Source: Candidatus Paraprochloron terpiosi LD05 (GTDB taxonomy: Bacteria; Cyanobacteriota; Cyanobacteriia; Cyanobacteriales; Prochloraceae). Taken from it: a DNA stretch of 64,000 nucleotides. The stretch is taken from the NCBI GenBank assembly GCA_018141785.1, contig CP073341.1, positions 2,155,422 to 2,219,421 on the forward strand, in the 5' to 3' direction. Positions within the stretch are counted from its first letter, which is position 1. The number at the start of each line of letters is the position of its first letter. Of this stretch, positions 10,010 through 21,100 are shown piece by piece. A program made the translations under genes and the position numbers. The notes beneath the pieces were generated by a model. That model was given only the letters and a program-made list of their open reading frames with translations. It ran no database searches and had not been told where the DNA came from.

Positions 10010-11455
<1,446 letters not shown>

Positions 11456-11483
11456 ACCCTCTCTCTGGGCCTCTGCGGTTAAT

Positions 11484-11506
11484 TTGGGTGGGCAATACCC
11501 ACCCAA
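11484..11506. terminator. Hairpin between convergent chlN and the RCC1-repeat gene
   Basis: TTGGGTGGG, a CAATA loop and CCCACCCAA make a perfect 9-bp stem between two convergent stops. There is no long T-run on either side, so termination efficiency is uncertain; a bidirectional terminator is likely. Confidence 0.6.
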
Positions 11507-11517
11507 CTAAATGTAAA

Positions 11518-12214
11518 TTACAAGGATAAAAATCCTGACTCATCTTCCAAGACTAGGAAAGAGATAGATTCCGTGGTGTGCCAGATTTCACTATCCAGGG
11601 ACTGCTCCTCCTGAACCGACACTCCAAACTCAGTGCTGGTGATACTGTCCAGACGGATATTGGCGGTATTTGGTCCGTAGTAGGAGCCTAGCTTGGCAAT
11701 CACGGAAGGAGTAGAGTCGAACTCCTCAGAGAAGCTAACGGTGGAGCGAGAATGATTGTGTGCACGGCCAGTGGTACCCCCTTGTAGGAGGATGTCCCCA
11801 TTTTCTGCCGCCCCCTGGTCAATGGCAAGCCAGCCGATAGTTTCCGTGGCATGACCACCATTATTACGGGCTTCTTCCTCCTGCATAGCTACCTGGAAGC
11901 TGTTAGAGGACTGCCCTTGAGTGCGAGTAGTCACCCAGTCACTTTCGTTAAAGGTTTGCACTTGGGTGAGGACAGTGGGGGTGCCGTCAAAGCCCGTCAG
12001 GTTAATAGTTTCAAAGCCTGCGGGGGTAAGGCGATTTGAGCTGTGTGTGCCTGCTGATATGCGGGTGCCATCGGAAAGAGTCCAGTCTCCCGCTTCCATG
12101 ACTAGGTAGGAGACGGATTCGTTCTTGTGCCAGCCGTCTTTGTAGTTGGGTTCCTGAAGTCGGAGTTGGAAACTGTTGGAGCCAACGTTCTGAAGGCGGA
12201 TAACAGCAGGATGC
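11518..12214 (-). pseudogene. C-terminal lectin-like part of the RCC1-repeat giant, separated by a frameshift
   Basis: This reading frame carries PAVIRLQNVGSNSFQLRLQE, KNESVSYLVMEAGDWTL and then a second similar unit (FETINLTGFDGTPTVLTQVQ, TETIGWLAI) and a third (SISFLVLED). The three units resemble the H-type lectin-like beta domains found at the C-termini of large cyanobacterial surface proteins. The frame is not independent: it is the direct continuation of the upstream ORF, whose DPTFEGLS (about 12215) runs into it once a missing base at about 12211-12215 is restored. The ATG at 12099 is internal to a conserved block (VMEAGDW), so a separate start there is unlikely. Together the two frames would give a protein of about 1,518 residues. 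Confidence 0.7.
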
Positions 12215-15200
12215 TTAAGCCTTCAAAGGTGGGATCGCTAACGATTACTACAGGGTTGATGTAGGATTCATTAAGGTTAATGGTTTGCCACTCATGATTC
12301 AGGTTGTTGAGGGTTCCATATTCGCCGATGATATTTTTGAGGTTTACTGTAATCGTAGCATCATCGGTTTCTGAACCGTCACTTGCCTGGACTGTTATAG
12401 AGAGAGTGGGGTTGTTTTCGTAATCTAAGTCATTACTGTCATTCACCATTAGCTGGTTGCCTTGGAGCCCGAAGGCAGGAATGCCGTTGTTATTAGAGTC
12501 GAAGTTGTTGGTCATGGTGTAGGTGAGGTTATTTCCCTCAGCATCTGTGGCTTTTAGTCGGCTAATTACAGTATTGTTGGGGCTGTTTTCCGCAAGGGTG
12601 AAGGTTTGGTTATTGAAGATGGGAGCTTCATTTGCGGGCGGGATGCCGATTTCTTCATTGTGGGGGCTGTTTTCCGTGGAAGCATTATTGAAAAAATCAT
12701 TTGTAAAGGGAGTGGCGAAACCTACTACACCAGAAGAGAGGCGGTCAGCCACTGCGCTGCTGTTACCACCGTAGCCCCCGTCACCCCAAGTAACTACAGA
12801 GCCATCCTCTTTCAGGGCTGCAAAAGCATTATCTGTAGAGAATATTTGGGTAACCCCCTCTGTGAGGCTCTCAGACACGGCGCTGCTGTTACCACCGGAG
12901 CCACCCCAAGTAACAACAGAGCCATCGTCTTTCAGGGCTGCAAAGGCACCCTCTGTGGAGAATATTTGAGTAACCCCTTCTGTGAGGCTCTCAGACACGG
13001 AGCTGCTGTTACCACCCCTGCTGCTGCTACCCCAAGTAACCACAGAGCCATCGGTTTTCAGAGCTGCAAAAGCATTATCTGTAGAGAATATTTGGGTAAC
13101 CCCCTCTGTGAGGCTCTCAGACACGGCGCTGCTGTTACCACCGGAGCCACCCCAAGTAACAACAGAGCCATCGTCTTTCAGGGCTGCAAAGGCAGTCGCT
13201 GTGGAGAATATTTGAGTAACCCCTTCTGTGAGGCTCTCAGACACGGAGCTGCTGTTACCACCGTAGCGGCTGTGACCCCAAGTAACCACAGAGCCATCCT
13301 CTTTCAGAGCTGCAAAGGCAGTCGCTGTGGAGAATACTTTCGTTACCCCCCCTGAGAGATGGCTGGTCAGCCAGGTGCTTTTACCACCGTAAATGCTGTA
13401 ACCCCAAGTAACCACGGAGCCATCCTCTTTCAGGGCTGCAAAGGCACTCACTGTAGAGAATATTTGGGTAACCCCTCCTGTGAGCTGGTTGGCCACCCGG
13501 CTGCTGTTACCACCCCCGCCCCCGTGACCCCAAGTAACCACAGAGCCATCCTCCCGGAGGGCAGCAAAGGCATACCTTGTAGAGAATATTTGGGTAACCC
13601 CCCCTGAGAGCTGGTTGGCCACCCGGCTGCTGTTACCACCGTTAACGACATGACCCCAAGTAACTACGGAGCCATCCTCTTTCAGGGCTGCAAAGGCATT
13701 CCTTGTAGAGAATATTTGAGTAACTCCTCCTCTCAGCTGGCTGGCCACCCGGCTGCTGTCACCACCCCACCAACTGGTACCCCAAGTAACCACAGAGCCA
13801 TCGGCTTTCAGAGCTGCAAAGTCACCCCATTCGTTGGAGAATATTTGGGTAACCCCTCCCTTCAGCTGGTTGGCCACGGAGCGGCTGTCACCACCCCAGC
13901 CGCTGTCACCCCAAGTAACCACAGAGCCATCCTCTTTCAGGGCTGCAAAAGCCCTGCTATTTTTATACTCACCACCACTTTTGCCAAAATAAGAACGACG
14001 GTTAGGAACAGCTGTCACTCCCTCAGCGGAGATAATCACCTCAGCCCTATCTTCCCCTGGAGTAAGACGGTAACTGCTTCTCGATTGGAGGATAGCCAAA
14101 ATGTTGTCATAGGAATCTACCACCTCGTCAGCTAGAGTGGGGAGATTGAGAGTAGCTGTGGCGCTGCCAGCAGCAAAGGTGACAGTGAGGGTATTATTCT
14201 CTCCCAGGGATGCTGTGTAGTCGGCTCCGGCTTTAGCTGTGCCCTGGAGCAATAAGTTTACTGTCAACTCAGAATCCAGATTCCCTGTGCGGGTTAGGGT
14301 AAAAATACTAGGGGATAAGTTATTTTCGCTGCCTGCTTGGGTTGCGCTGATAGATATAGAAGGAATTCCATTGAAAGAATCATCTGTAAAGGGGGTGGCG
14401 AAACCTACTACACCAGAAGAGAGGCTCTTAGCCACGGAGCTGCTGTCACCACCGTTGGTGTTGTCACCCCAAGTAACCACAGAGCCATCCTCTTTCAGAA
14501 CTGCAAAGGCACTCCCTGTAGAGAATATTTGGCTAACCCCTTCTGTGAGGCGGTCAGCCACTGCGCTGCTGTCACCACCTTCGGTGTTGTTACCCCAAGT
14601 AACCACAGAGCCATCCTCTTTCAAGGCTGCAAAGGCACCCCTTGTAGAGAATATTTGGGTAACCCCTTCTGTGAGGCGGTCAGCCACTGCGCTGCTGTTA
14701 CCACCGTTGGTGTTGTCACCCCAAGTAACTACAGAGCCATCCTCTTTCAGAACTGCAAAGGCCCTCCTTGTAGAGAATATTTGGGTAACCCCTTCTGTGA
14801 GGCGGTCAGCCACTGCGCTGCTGTTACCACCGTTGGTGTTGCTACCCCAAGTAACCACAGAGCCATCCTCTTTCAGGGCTGCAAAGGCAAACCCTGTAGA
14901 GAATATTTGGGTAACCCCCCCTGAAAGTTGGTTGGCCACGGAGCTGCTGTTACCACCCCAGCTACCCCAAGTAACCACAGAGCCATCTTCTTTCAGAGCT
15001 GCAAAGGCACTTCCTGTAGAGAATATTTGGGTAACCCCTTCTGTGAGGCTCTCAGACACGGAGCTACTGTTACCACCGTAGTGGCTTAAACCCCAAGTAA
15101 CCACAGAGCCATCGTCTTTCAGAACTGCAAAGGCCCTCCTTGTAGAGAATATTTGGGTAACCCCTTCTGTGAGGCTCTCAGACACGGAGCTACTGTTACC

Positions 15201-16073
15201 ACCGTTGGTGTTGTCACCCCAAGTAACCAAGGAGCCATCGTCTTTCAGGGCTGCAAAGGCAAACCCTGTAGAGAATATTTGGGTAACCCCCCCTGAGAGG
15301 CGGTCAGCCACTGCGCTGCTGTTACCACCGTTGGTACTATTACCCCAAGTAACCACAGAGCCATCCTCTTTCAGAGCTGCAAAGGCACCCCTTGTAGAGA
15401 ATATTTGGGTAACCCTTTCTGTGAGGCGGTCAGCCACTGCGCTGCTGTTACCACCTTCGGTGTTGTTACCCCAAGTAACCACAGAGCCATCCTCTTTCAG
15501 AACTGCAAAGGCACTCCTTGTAGAGAATATTTGGGTAACCCTTTCTGTGAGGCGGTCAGCCACTGCGCTGCTGTTACCACCTTCGGTGTTGTTACCCCAA
15601 GTAACCACAGAGCCATCCTCTTTCAGAACTGCAAAGGCACTCCTATTTTTATACTCACCACCACTTTTGCCAAAATAAGAACGACGGTTAGGAACAGCTG
15701 TCACTCCCTCAGCGGAGATAATCACCTTAGCCCGCCCCTTTCCTGGAGTAAGACTGTAACCTTCGCCCGATTGAAGGATAGCCAGAATGTTATCATAGGA
15801 ATCTATCACGTTGTCTGATAGAGTGGGGAGATTGAGGGTAGCTGTGGCGCTGCCAGCAGCAAAGGTGACAGCGAGGGTATTATTCTCTCCTAGGGCTGCT
15901 GTGTAGTCGGCTCCGGCTTTAGCTGTGCCCTGGAGCAATAAGTTTACTGTCAACTCAGAATTCAGATTCCCTGTGCGGGTTAGGGTAAAAATACTAGGGG
16001 ATAAGTCAGTTTCGCTGCCTGTTTGGGTTGCGCTGATAGATATAGAAGGAGTTGTCATATTTTCAAACCTCAT
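12102..16073 (-). CDS. Giant Calx-beta / RCC1-repeat / cadherin-like protein (frameshifted near its 3' end)
   Basis: A 1,323-residue predicted repeat protein. Two Calx-beta-type modules (about 10-115 and again near 590-690, each ending in TAVPNRRSYFGKSGGEYKN) each head a block of ten RCC1-like repeats of about 42 residues, built on FAALKEDGSVVTWG, GGNSSxVADRL and GVTQIFST. A cadherin-like domain follows (FTLAENSPNNTVISRLKATD, then DLDYENNPTLSITVQASDG). The ORF ends out of frame at 12102 just after entering the lectin-like C-terminal domain. No N-terminal signal peptide is seen; such proteins are usually secreted by type I systems or stay surface-associated, but no secretion signal is visible. 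Starts at 16073 or 16058 (MTTPSISIS) are both possible. The ~126-bp DNA period makes the gene prone to recombination and assembly error. Confidence 0.8.
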   Translation of the reverse strand: MRFENMTTPSISISATQTGSETDLSPSIFTLTRTGNLNSELTVNLLLQGTAKAGADYTAALGENNTLAVTFAAGSATATLNLPTLSDNVIDSYDNILAILQSGEGYSLTPGKGRAKVIISAEGVTAVPNRRSYFGKSGGEYKNRSAFAVLKEDGSVVTWGNNTEGGNSSAVADRLTERVTQIFSTRSAFAVLKEDGSVVTWGNNTEGGNSSAVADRLTERVTQIFSTRGAFAALKEDGSVVTWGNSTNGGNSSAVADRLSGGVTQIFSTGFAFAALKDDGSLVTWGDNTNGGNSSSVSESLTEGVTQIFSTRRAFAVLKDDGSVVTWGLSHYGGNSSSVSESLTEGVTQIFSTGSAFAALKEDGSVVTWGSWGGNSSSVANQLSGGVTQIFSTGFAFAALKEDGSVVTWGSNTNGGNSSAVADRLTEGVTQIFSTRRAFAVLKEDGSVVTWGDNTNGGNSSAVADRLTEGVTQIFSTRGAFAALKEDGSVVTWGNNTEGGDSSAVADRLTEGVSQIFSTGSAFAVLKEDGSVVTWGDNTNGGDSSSVAKSLSSGVVGFATPFTDDSFNGIPSISISATQAGSENNLSPSIFTLTRTGNLDSELTVNLLLQGTAKAGADYTASLGENNTLTVTFAAGSATATLNLPTLADEVVDSYDNILAILQSRSSYRLTPGEDRAEVIISAEGVTAVPNRRSYFGKSGGEYKNSRAFAALKEDGSVVTWGDSGWGGDSRSVANQLKGGVTQIFSNEWGDFAALKADGSVVTWGTSWWGGDSSRVASQLRGGVTQIFSTRNAFAALKEDGSVVTWGHVVNGGNSSRVANQLSGGVTQIFSTRYAFAALREDGSVVTWGHGGGGGNSSRVANQLTGGVTQIFSTVSAFAALKEDGSVVTWGYSIYGGKSTWLTSHLSGGVTKVFSTATAFAALKEDGSVVTWGHSRYGGNSSSVSESLTEGVTQIFSTATAFAALKDDGSVVTWGGSGGNSSAVSESLTEGVTQIFSTDNAFAALKTDGSVVTWGSSSRGGNSSSVSESLTEGVTQIFSTEGAFAALKDDGSVVTWGGSGGNSSAVSESLTEGVTQIFSTDNAFAALKEDGSVVTWGDGGYGGNSSAVADRLSSGVVGFATPFTNDFFNNASTENSPHNEEIGIPPANEAPIFNNQTFTLAENSPNNTVISRLKATDAEGNNLTYTMTNNFDSNNNGIPAFGLQGNQLMVNDSNDLDYENNPTLSITVQASDGSETDDATITVNLKNIIGEYGTLNNLNHEWQTINLNESYINPVVIVSDPTFEGLSILLLSAFRTLAPTVSNSDFRNPTTKTAGTRTNPSPT

Positions 16074-16247
16074 AGATTATTTTCCACAAGTTTTATCTAC
16101 CACCTATGTCGGTGTTTTGTCCAAGATATGACACGAAATCATGGAAATAGTTGTCATTTAACATTCCTCTCGGCGCCTCGGCGTCTCTATATAAACCGCA
16201 GAGGCCCAGAGGGCCCAGAGAAAGGAAGGAGAGAGTGACGGGCTGTT

Positions 16248-17594
16248 TTAAAAGCGTTTGCGCTGCCAATAATATCCCATCGTAGCTATAACAATGGCGA
16301 GCGTCGTAATTCCAACAGACCAAAACATATGGTCTCGCCCTTGTAAAGTAAACAACCGATCCAACGAATCAGAACAACTTCCATAGATAGTCACGGTCAA
16401 ACCCCAAAAAGAAACTAGGGTTTGAAAGACTTTCTCGTTCTTGGCTTTTTCCACCTCCACCCGACTTCCCAGGGTTTTAATGGAGGTATCTAATAACTCC
16501 AAACCCTTAGCCAGTTTTTCTTGATCTTGTTGAATTTGGAGCAGATAATTATCCGTCGCAGCAGCGCTCAATTCCTCTAAAAAGGCTAAATCACTTCCTT
16601 CCCCTGCCTTTTTAACTATGCGTTGCCGTCGTTTTTGATAGTTGCCTAAATTAGTTTTAATGGTTTGGCTTTGAAAATCCAATAAGCTCAAATCAATGGT
16701 ATAAGGGGTTAAGGTATCTTGTACCCTCCCCAAAGTTCCTTGTAATTCTTGCAAATCCAGATTTTGGGAACCTTCTTGGCGGAGCAATTTCAGACTAGCT
16801 TGAATATTAATAAAATAATTGCTCAAACGACTCTTTAATAGTCTACTCTGTCCGTAACACCACAGGATTTTGTGACGATAGTAAAATAATCGCAGCCAGT
16901 CTCCATAAAATTTAGCTGCTTTTCTGGCAGCAGCTTCGTTAGGATAGAGTATAATCACTACATGTTGGCTATCTTGAATGTCTTGAATGTTTTCAGCCTC
17001 AGCAGTTCCTTCTTTCATAACAAGACGATAACGTTGAGTCTCAAAAATAGCACCTCCTAAAAATTGCCCTTGTCTTTCTCCTAAATCTTGGGTCCAATTT
17101 CCTTCTGGTACCAGTGCTTTATAGCAAGATTGAGCAATTTTTTCTAACTTTTGTGGTTTTGGCTCTGGTACAATAGCAGAAAGGAGCCAAGTTTGTCCTA
17201 AAGTAGCATGTTGTTCATTCAGTTGGGCTGCAATTTCTTGTTTCAGCATCGAAAAAGCTGCCACAGGTTGTGGTACCGTAAGATTATCTACGGAACAGTC
17301 TAACAGCAGTCCGTAACTATCCCCCAAGCGCACGGGATAGTAATACCCTTCCAGGGAATAGGAGTCCCTGGAAGCTATAAACCTCTTGTTAGCCGGTTTT
17401 AACAGTTCTGTATATTCTACATCAAAAGTGCTATCTTGTTTAAATAAATCCCACCGTATTTCCGCAGGAAATTTTTGCCCAAAAGAGGTTCGGGATAGCT
17501 CAATTTCTGCCGCTGTTCCTCCCAATCCACTTCTCAAATCGTAGAGAAAGAGGTCCAGGGTGGGATAGATTATTTGGAGTTGCTTATGGCTCAT
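16248..17594 (-). CDS. Coiled-coil protein with C-terminal membrane hairpin, unknown; partner of caspase-STAND gene
   Basis: A 448-residue protein with no enzyme motif I recognise. Residues 1-260 look globular (DSYGLLLDCSVDN, HVVIILYPNEAAARKAAKFY). Residues about 265-385 are helical and coiled-coil-like (RLLKSRLSNYFINIQASLKL, QKRRQRIVKKAGE, QIQQDQEKLAKGLELLDTSI). Two C-terminal hydrophobic segments follow (LVSFWGLTVTIYGSC; FWSVGITTLAIVIATMGYYW), ending KRF. The layout, a helical stalk before a two-span hairpin, resembles CorA-type channels, but no GMN motif is present. Its ATG lies 2 bp after the stop of the 153-residue gene, so they form one operon, divergent from the caspase gene. A membrane-acting effector or sensor is an inference from this context. 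Confidence 0.55.
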   Translation of the reverse strand: MSHKQLQIIYPTLDLFLYDLRSGLGGTAAEIELSRTSFGQKFPAEIRWDLFKQDSTFDVEYTELLKPANKRFIASRDSYSLEGYYYPVRLGDSYGLLLDCSVDNLTVPQPVAAFSMLKQEIAAQLNEQHATLGQTWLLSAIVPEPKPQKLEKIAQSCYKALVPEGNWTQDLGERQGQFLGGAIFETQRYRLVMKEGTAEAENIQDIQDSQHVVIILYPNEAAARKAAKFYGDWLRLFYYRHKILWCYGQSRLLKSRLSNYFINIQASLKLLRQEGSQNLDLQELQGTLGRVQDTLTPYTIDLSLLDFQSQTIKTNLGNYQKRRQRIVKKAGEGSDLAFLEELSAAATDNYLLQIQQDQEKLAKGLELLDTSIKTLGSRVEVEKAKNEKVFQTLVSFWGLTVTIYGSCSDSLDRLFTLQGRDHMFWSVGITTLAIVIATMGYYWQRKRF

Positions 17595-17596
17595 TT

Positions 17597-18058
17597 TTAG
17601 GGGGAGAGGAAATTTTTGAGGCGATCGAAGCTATTGAGTTGCTTAGCAGTTGCCGCAGGATCTCTTGTTGCCATAATGCTAATAGCCATATTATTAATTT
17701 CGTCCGTATCTTCCTCCCCTTCCTCTAACACCGGATCAAAACCTCTGGTCATCACTGCCTCTTCCTGGGGTAACACTGCTTCTAATTCTGTTGCAGTAGG
17801 CAATAAATCGGCGGGAATATTCCCGGAAACCGCTTCTAGTTGAGATTTCCTCTTTTGAAAGAGGGAATTGAGGCTACCATTAGCTTCAATAGTAGCAATT
17901 AAGTTGGGTTCGATATCTCCAGACCAGAGATCCGGATCCAGGGAGAGTTGGTCCGCTGCTTCTGCTAATGCAGACCTTTCCTCTTCATTTAAGGGAGTTT
18001 CCAAGTCTCTCAGGGCCAGCATGAGGGCCAGCAAGGTTTTGTTAGTAATCCGATCCAT
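17597..18058 (-). CDS. Acidic 153-residue protein, unknown; first gene of operon opposite the caspase-STAND gene
   Basis: A small helical acidic protein (LALMLALRDLETPLNEEERS; DPVLEEGEEDTDEINNM) with no recognised family. The position between a coiled-coil membrane-protein gene and a divergent caspase-like gene resembles the small proteins of the CATRA-type caspase conflict systems described from comparative genomics, but I cannot confirm membership by eye. ATG 18058 is 131 bp from the start of the divergent gene, so one intergenic region should drive both units. Confidence 0.5.
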   Translation of the reverse strand: MDRITNKTLLALMLALRDLETPLNEEERSALAEAADQLSLDPDLWSGDIEPNLIATIEANGSLNSLFQKRKSQLEAVSGNIPADLLPTATELEAVLPQEEAVMTRGFDPVLEEGEEDTDEINNMAISIMATRDPAATAKQLNSFDRLKNFLSP

Positions 18059-18189
18059 GACAGTTATTTGTTTTACACTTATTCTTAGGGTAACATGATT
18101 ATAGCAGATAAATCAAAAAAAGATGGCTAGGTAGGGGGCTGTATATTTACCCTGTCCCCCACCCCACACCCCATACCCATATAAATGCT

Positions 18190-21100
18190 ATGAGTAGAGA
18201 AGCTTTAGTTATCGGGATAAACCGCTACCCCTTACTGAAAGATAAAGTAGGGGGGAAGTCGCGACACTTAATGAAACCAGCAGCAGACGCAGAGGCCATC
18301 GCCCAGGTTCTGGAAGAATTAGGTAATTTCCGGGTGCAGCGCTTTCCAGCAGTCCATAGAGATGGTACATGGGAAGTAGATCCCAACCCAAAAACTCGGA
18401 AACTACCTCAAGCGAAGCAACTGAAAAAGGCCATCGTCCAACTCTTTAATCCCCCCACCAGTGTTCCAGATACCGTTTTACTCTTTTTCGCTGGACATGG
18501 TTTACTGGACGAGTCGGGAGGGGTGCGGGAAGGATTCTTAGCCGCTAGCGATACTAACCCTGGGAAAAATAATTGGGGGATATCCCTTTATTGGTTGCGT
18601 CAGTTATTACAAGAGTCCCCGGTGCGTCAACAAATTATCTGGTTGGACTGCTGTCACAGTGGTGCTTTATTGAATTTTACTGATGCAGATCCGGGTGTAG
18701 CAGGGAAGGGACGGGATCGCTGTTTTATCACCGCTGCTCGGGATTTTGAGGTAGCCTACGAACAGCTAGGACAGGCCCATGGGGTGCTCACTAGCGCTTT
18801 ATTACCAGGACTAAACCCCACCAATCACTCTTCTAGTTGGGTGACAAATTACAGCTTGGTGGATTATATCAATAATCTCTTGGAACATGAGCGTCAGCGT
18901 CCCCTCTTTCACAATACTGGGGGGGAAATTCTCCTCACTGGGGAACGGGAGAAGATAAAGCAGGCAGTTTTAATGGCTGGGGTCTGTCCTTATAAGGGGT
19001 TGGAATCTTTTGATTTTAACTCTGAAGATGCCCAATATTTCTACGGTAGGACTGCTCTAACTGACGAATTGCTGGAAAGAGTGCGCCGTAGTAATTTTCT
19101 GGCAGTAATGGGAGCATCTGGTAGTGGTAAATCTTCTTTAGTCAAGGCAGGTTTGCTCTACCAGTTACAATTAGGCAAGCGGTTGGGGGGTAGTGAGAAT
19201 TGGCGCCTCGCTATCTTTCGACCGGGGAAACGTCCTTTATCCAATTTAGCTCAAGTATTTACCGCCGATAGTATTTCTTTATTGGCAAAAGGTGCCCAAG
19301 GGTTGGTAGAGTTAATTAACAAGGTGAAAGAGAGTCGGCTGGTGTTGGTGGTGGACCAATTTGAGGAAGTATTTACTTTAACGCAAGATGAGATGGAAAG
19401 GGAGAGATTTTTTCAATGTCTTCTGGAAAGTTTGGAGTTAACTAAAGATAAGTTTTGTCTCATCTTAACCATGCGAGCAAATTTCTTTGGTAAGTGCGCG
19501 GAACGGAAATACAGCGGTTTGGCTAAAAAAATTCAGGATAACTTTATTCCCGTGACTTCTATGACGGACGAAGAGTTAGTAGAAGCCATCACAAAACCAG
19601 CCCAAAAAGTGGGGTTAGAGGTGGAGCGAGAGTTGGTGCAGGTGATGTTAGATGATGTCCACACCCCTGCTTGTTTGCCCCTACTCCAATATACATTAAC
19701 AGAGTTATGGCGTAATCGTCAGGTAAATCGCTTAACCCTGGCTGAATATGCTAAATTGGGAAGGATGAATGGGTCCCTGCGACGTCGAGCAGATGAGGTC
19801 TATGAGGAACTGACCCCGTCCGAACAGAGGTTGGCGAAACAGGTTTTCTTGAACTTAACTCAATTGGGTGAGGGAACTGAAGATACTAAAAGACAGGTAC
19901 TAAAAGAAGACTTGGTTAATGAGCAGCAATCGGTTCAGTTGGTAGACTCATTATTGCAGAAATTGGTCGCTGCCAGATTGGTAATTATTTCCGAACTGCA
20001 AGGACGAGGAAGTGAAGGACAGGAGACGCTGACAGCAGTGGAGGTAGCCCACGAAGCTTTGATTCGCCACTGGCCTCAATTGCAGTCTTGGATAAGGGAA
20101 AATCGGGAAGCCATTAGAGTGGAGCGCAAAATTGAGGCTGGGGCAGAGGAGTGGTCTAGGAATGCCCGGACAGAGAGTTACTTATTGACGGGAGCGCGAC
20201 TGCTAGAAGCAGAGAATTACCTCCAAGATTACAAGGAATTGGGGTTGCTCTCAAGTCTGGGTCAGGAATTTATCGCCCGTAGCCGTCAACGTCAGCGTCG
20301 TAACCACTTGGTCAAGCTAACTATCGGAGCAGCTTTTGTAGGGGTTCTGGCAATTGCCACCGTGGTTTCTACTGGTTTTGCTATTGTAGCCCAACGAGCA
20401 CGGCAAGAAGCGGAACGAGCTATGTTGATTGAAAGAGCGGTGGGAGTGGAGAATTTGACTGACACTGAGCCAGTGGAGGGTTTAGCTGAAGCTATTGTGT
20501 TAGCAGAGGAGAGTGAGAAGAAATTTGGGCAAATTTTGGGTGAGGTGTATCACAGTTTGTTTACAGCAGTACAGGTGAATCGGGAAAAAGACCGCTTTAT
20601 CGGACATGAAACTGGGGTAATGTCAGTGGCTATGGCCCCCACTGGGGATTATATTGCTAGTGGTGGGAGAGACGGCACCATTAGATTGTGGGATCTGGAT
20701 GGAAAACAGTTAAATGAGTCTTGGGTGGGAGGTGAAGAGGGGATTTCAGCAGTTGCCATCGCTCCTGAGGGGGATTATATTGCCAGTGGTGGGGAAGATA
20801 ATAAGGTGCAATTGTGGGATAGGAAGGGTAACAGCAAGGTTTTGGGAGAACATGAAGATGACGTGTTAGCCGTGGCATTCAGTCCAGACGGACGCTATCT
20901 TGTTAGCGGTAGTAAAGATAAAACGATTCGCTTGTGGACCCGGGAAGGGAACCCGGTGGGTAAACCCTTTACTGGGCACACAGATTATGTCCCCGCTGTC
21001 ACTTTTACTCCTGATGGTCAATCTATTATTAGCGGTAGTTGGGATAATACTATCCGGTTTTGGGACCTCCAGGGGAACCAAAGAGGTAAGACATTAGAGG

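Noticed and set aside
12800..15650. Regularly spaced repeats resembling a CRISPR array
   Set aside because: Period 126 bp with open coding frame and protein-repeat conservation; no short palindromic repeat with unique spacers.
12606..15818. Long plus-strand ORFs opposite the RCC1-repeat gene (12606-13355, 13650-14135, 14239-15081, 15169-15818)
   Set aside because: They are antisense shadows of a repeated coding sequence; their translations repeat with the same 42-residue period and have no independent family features.
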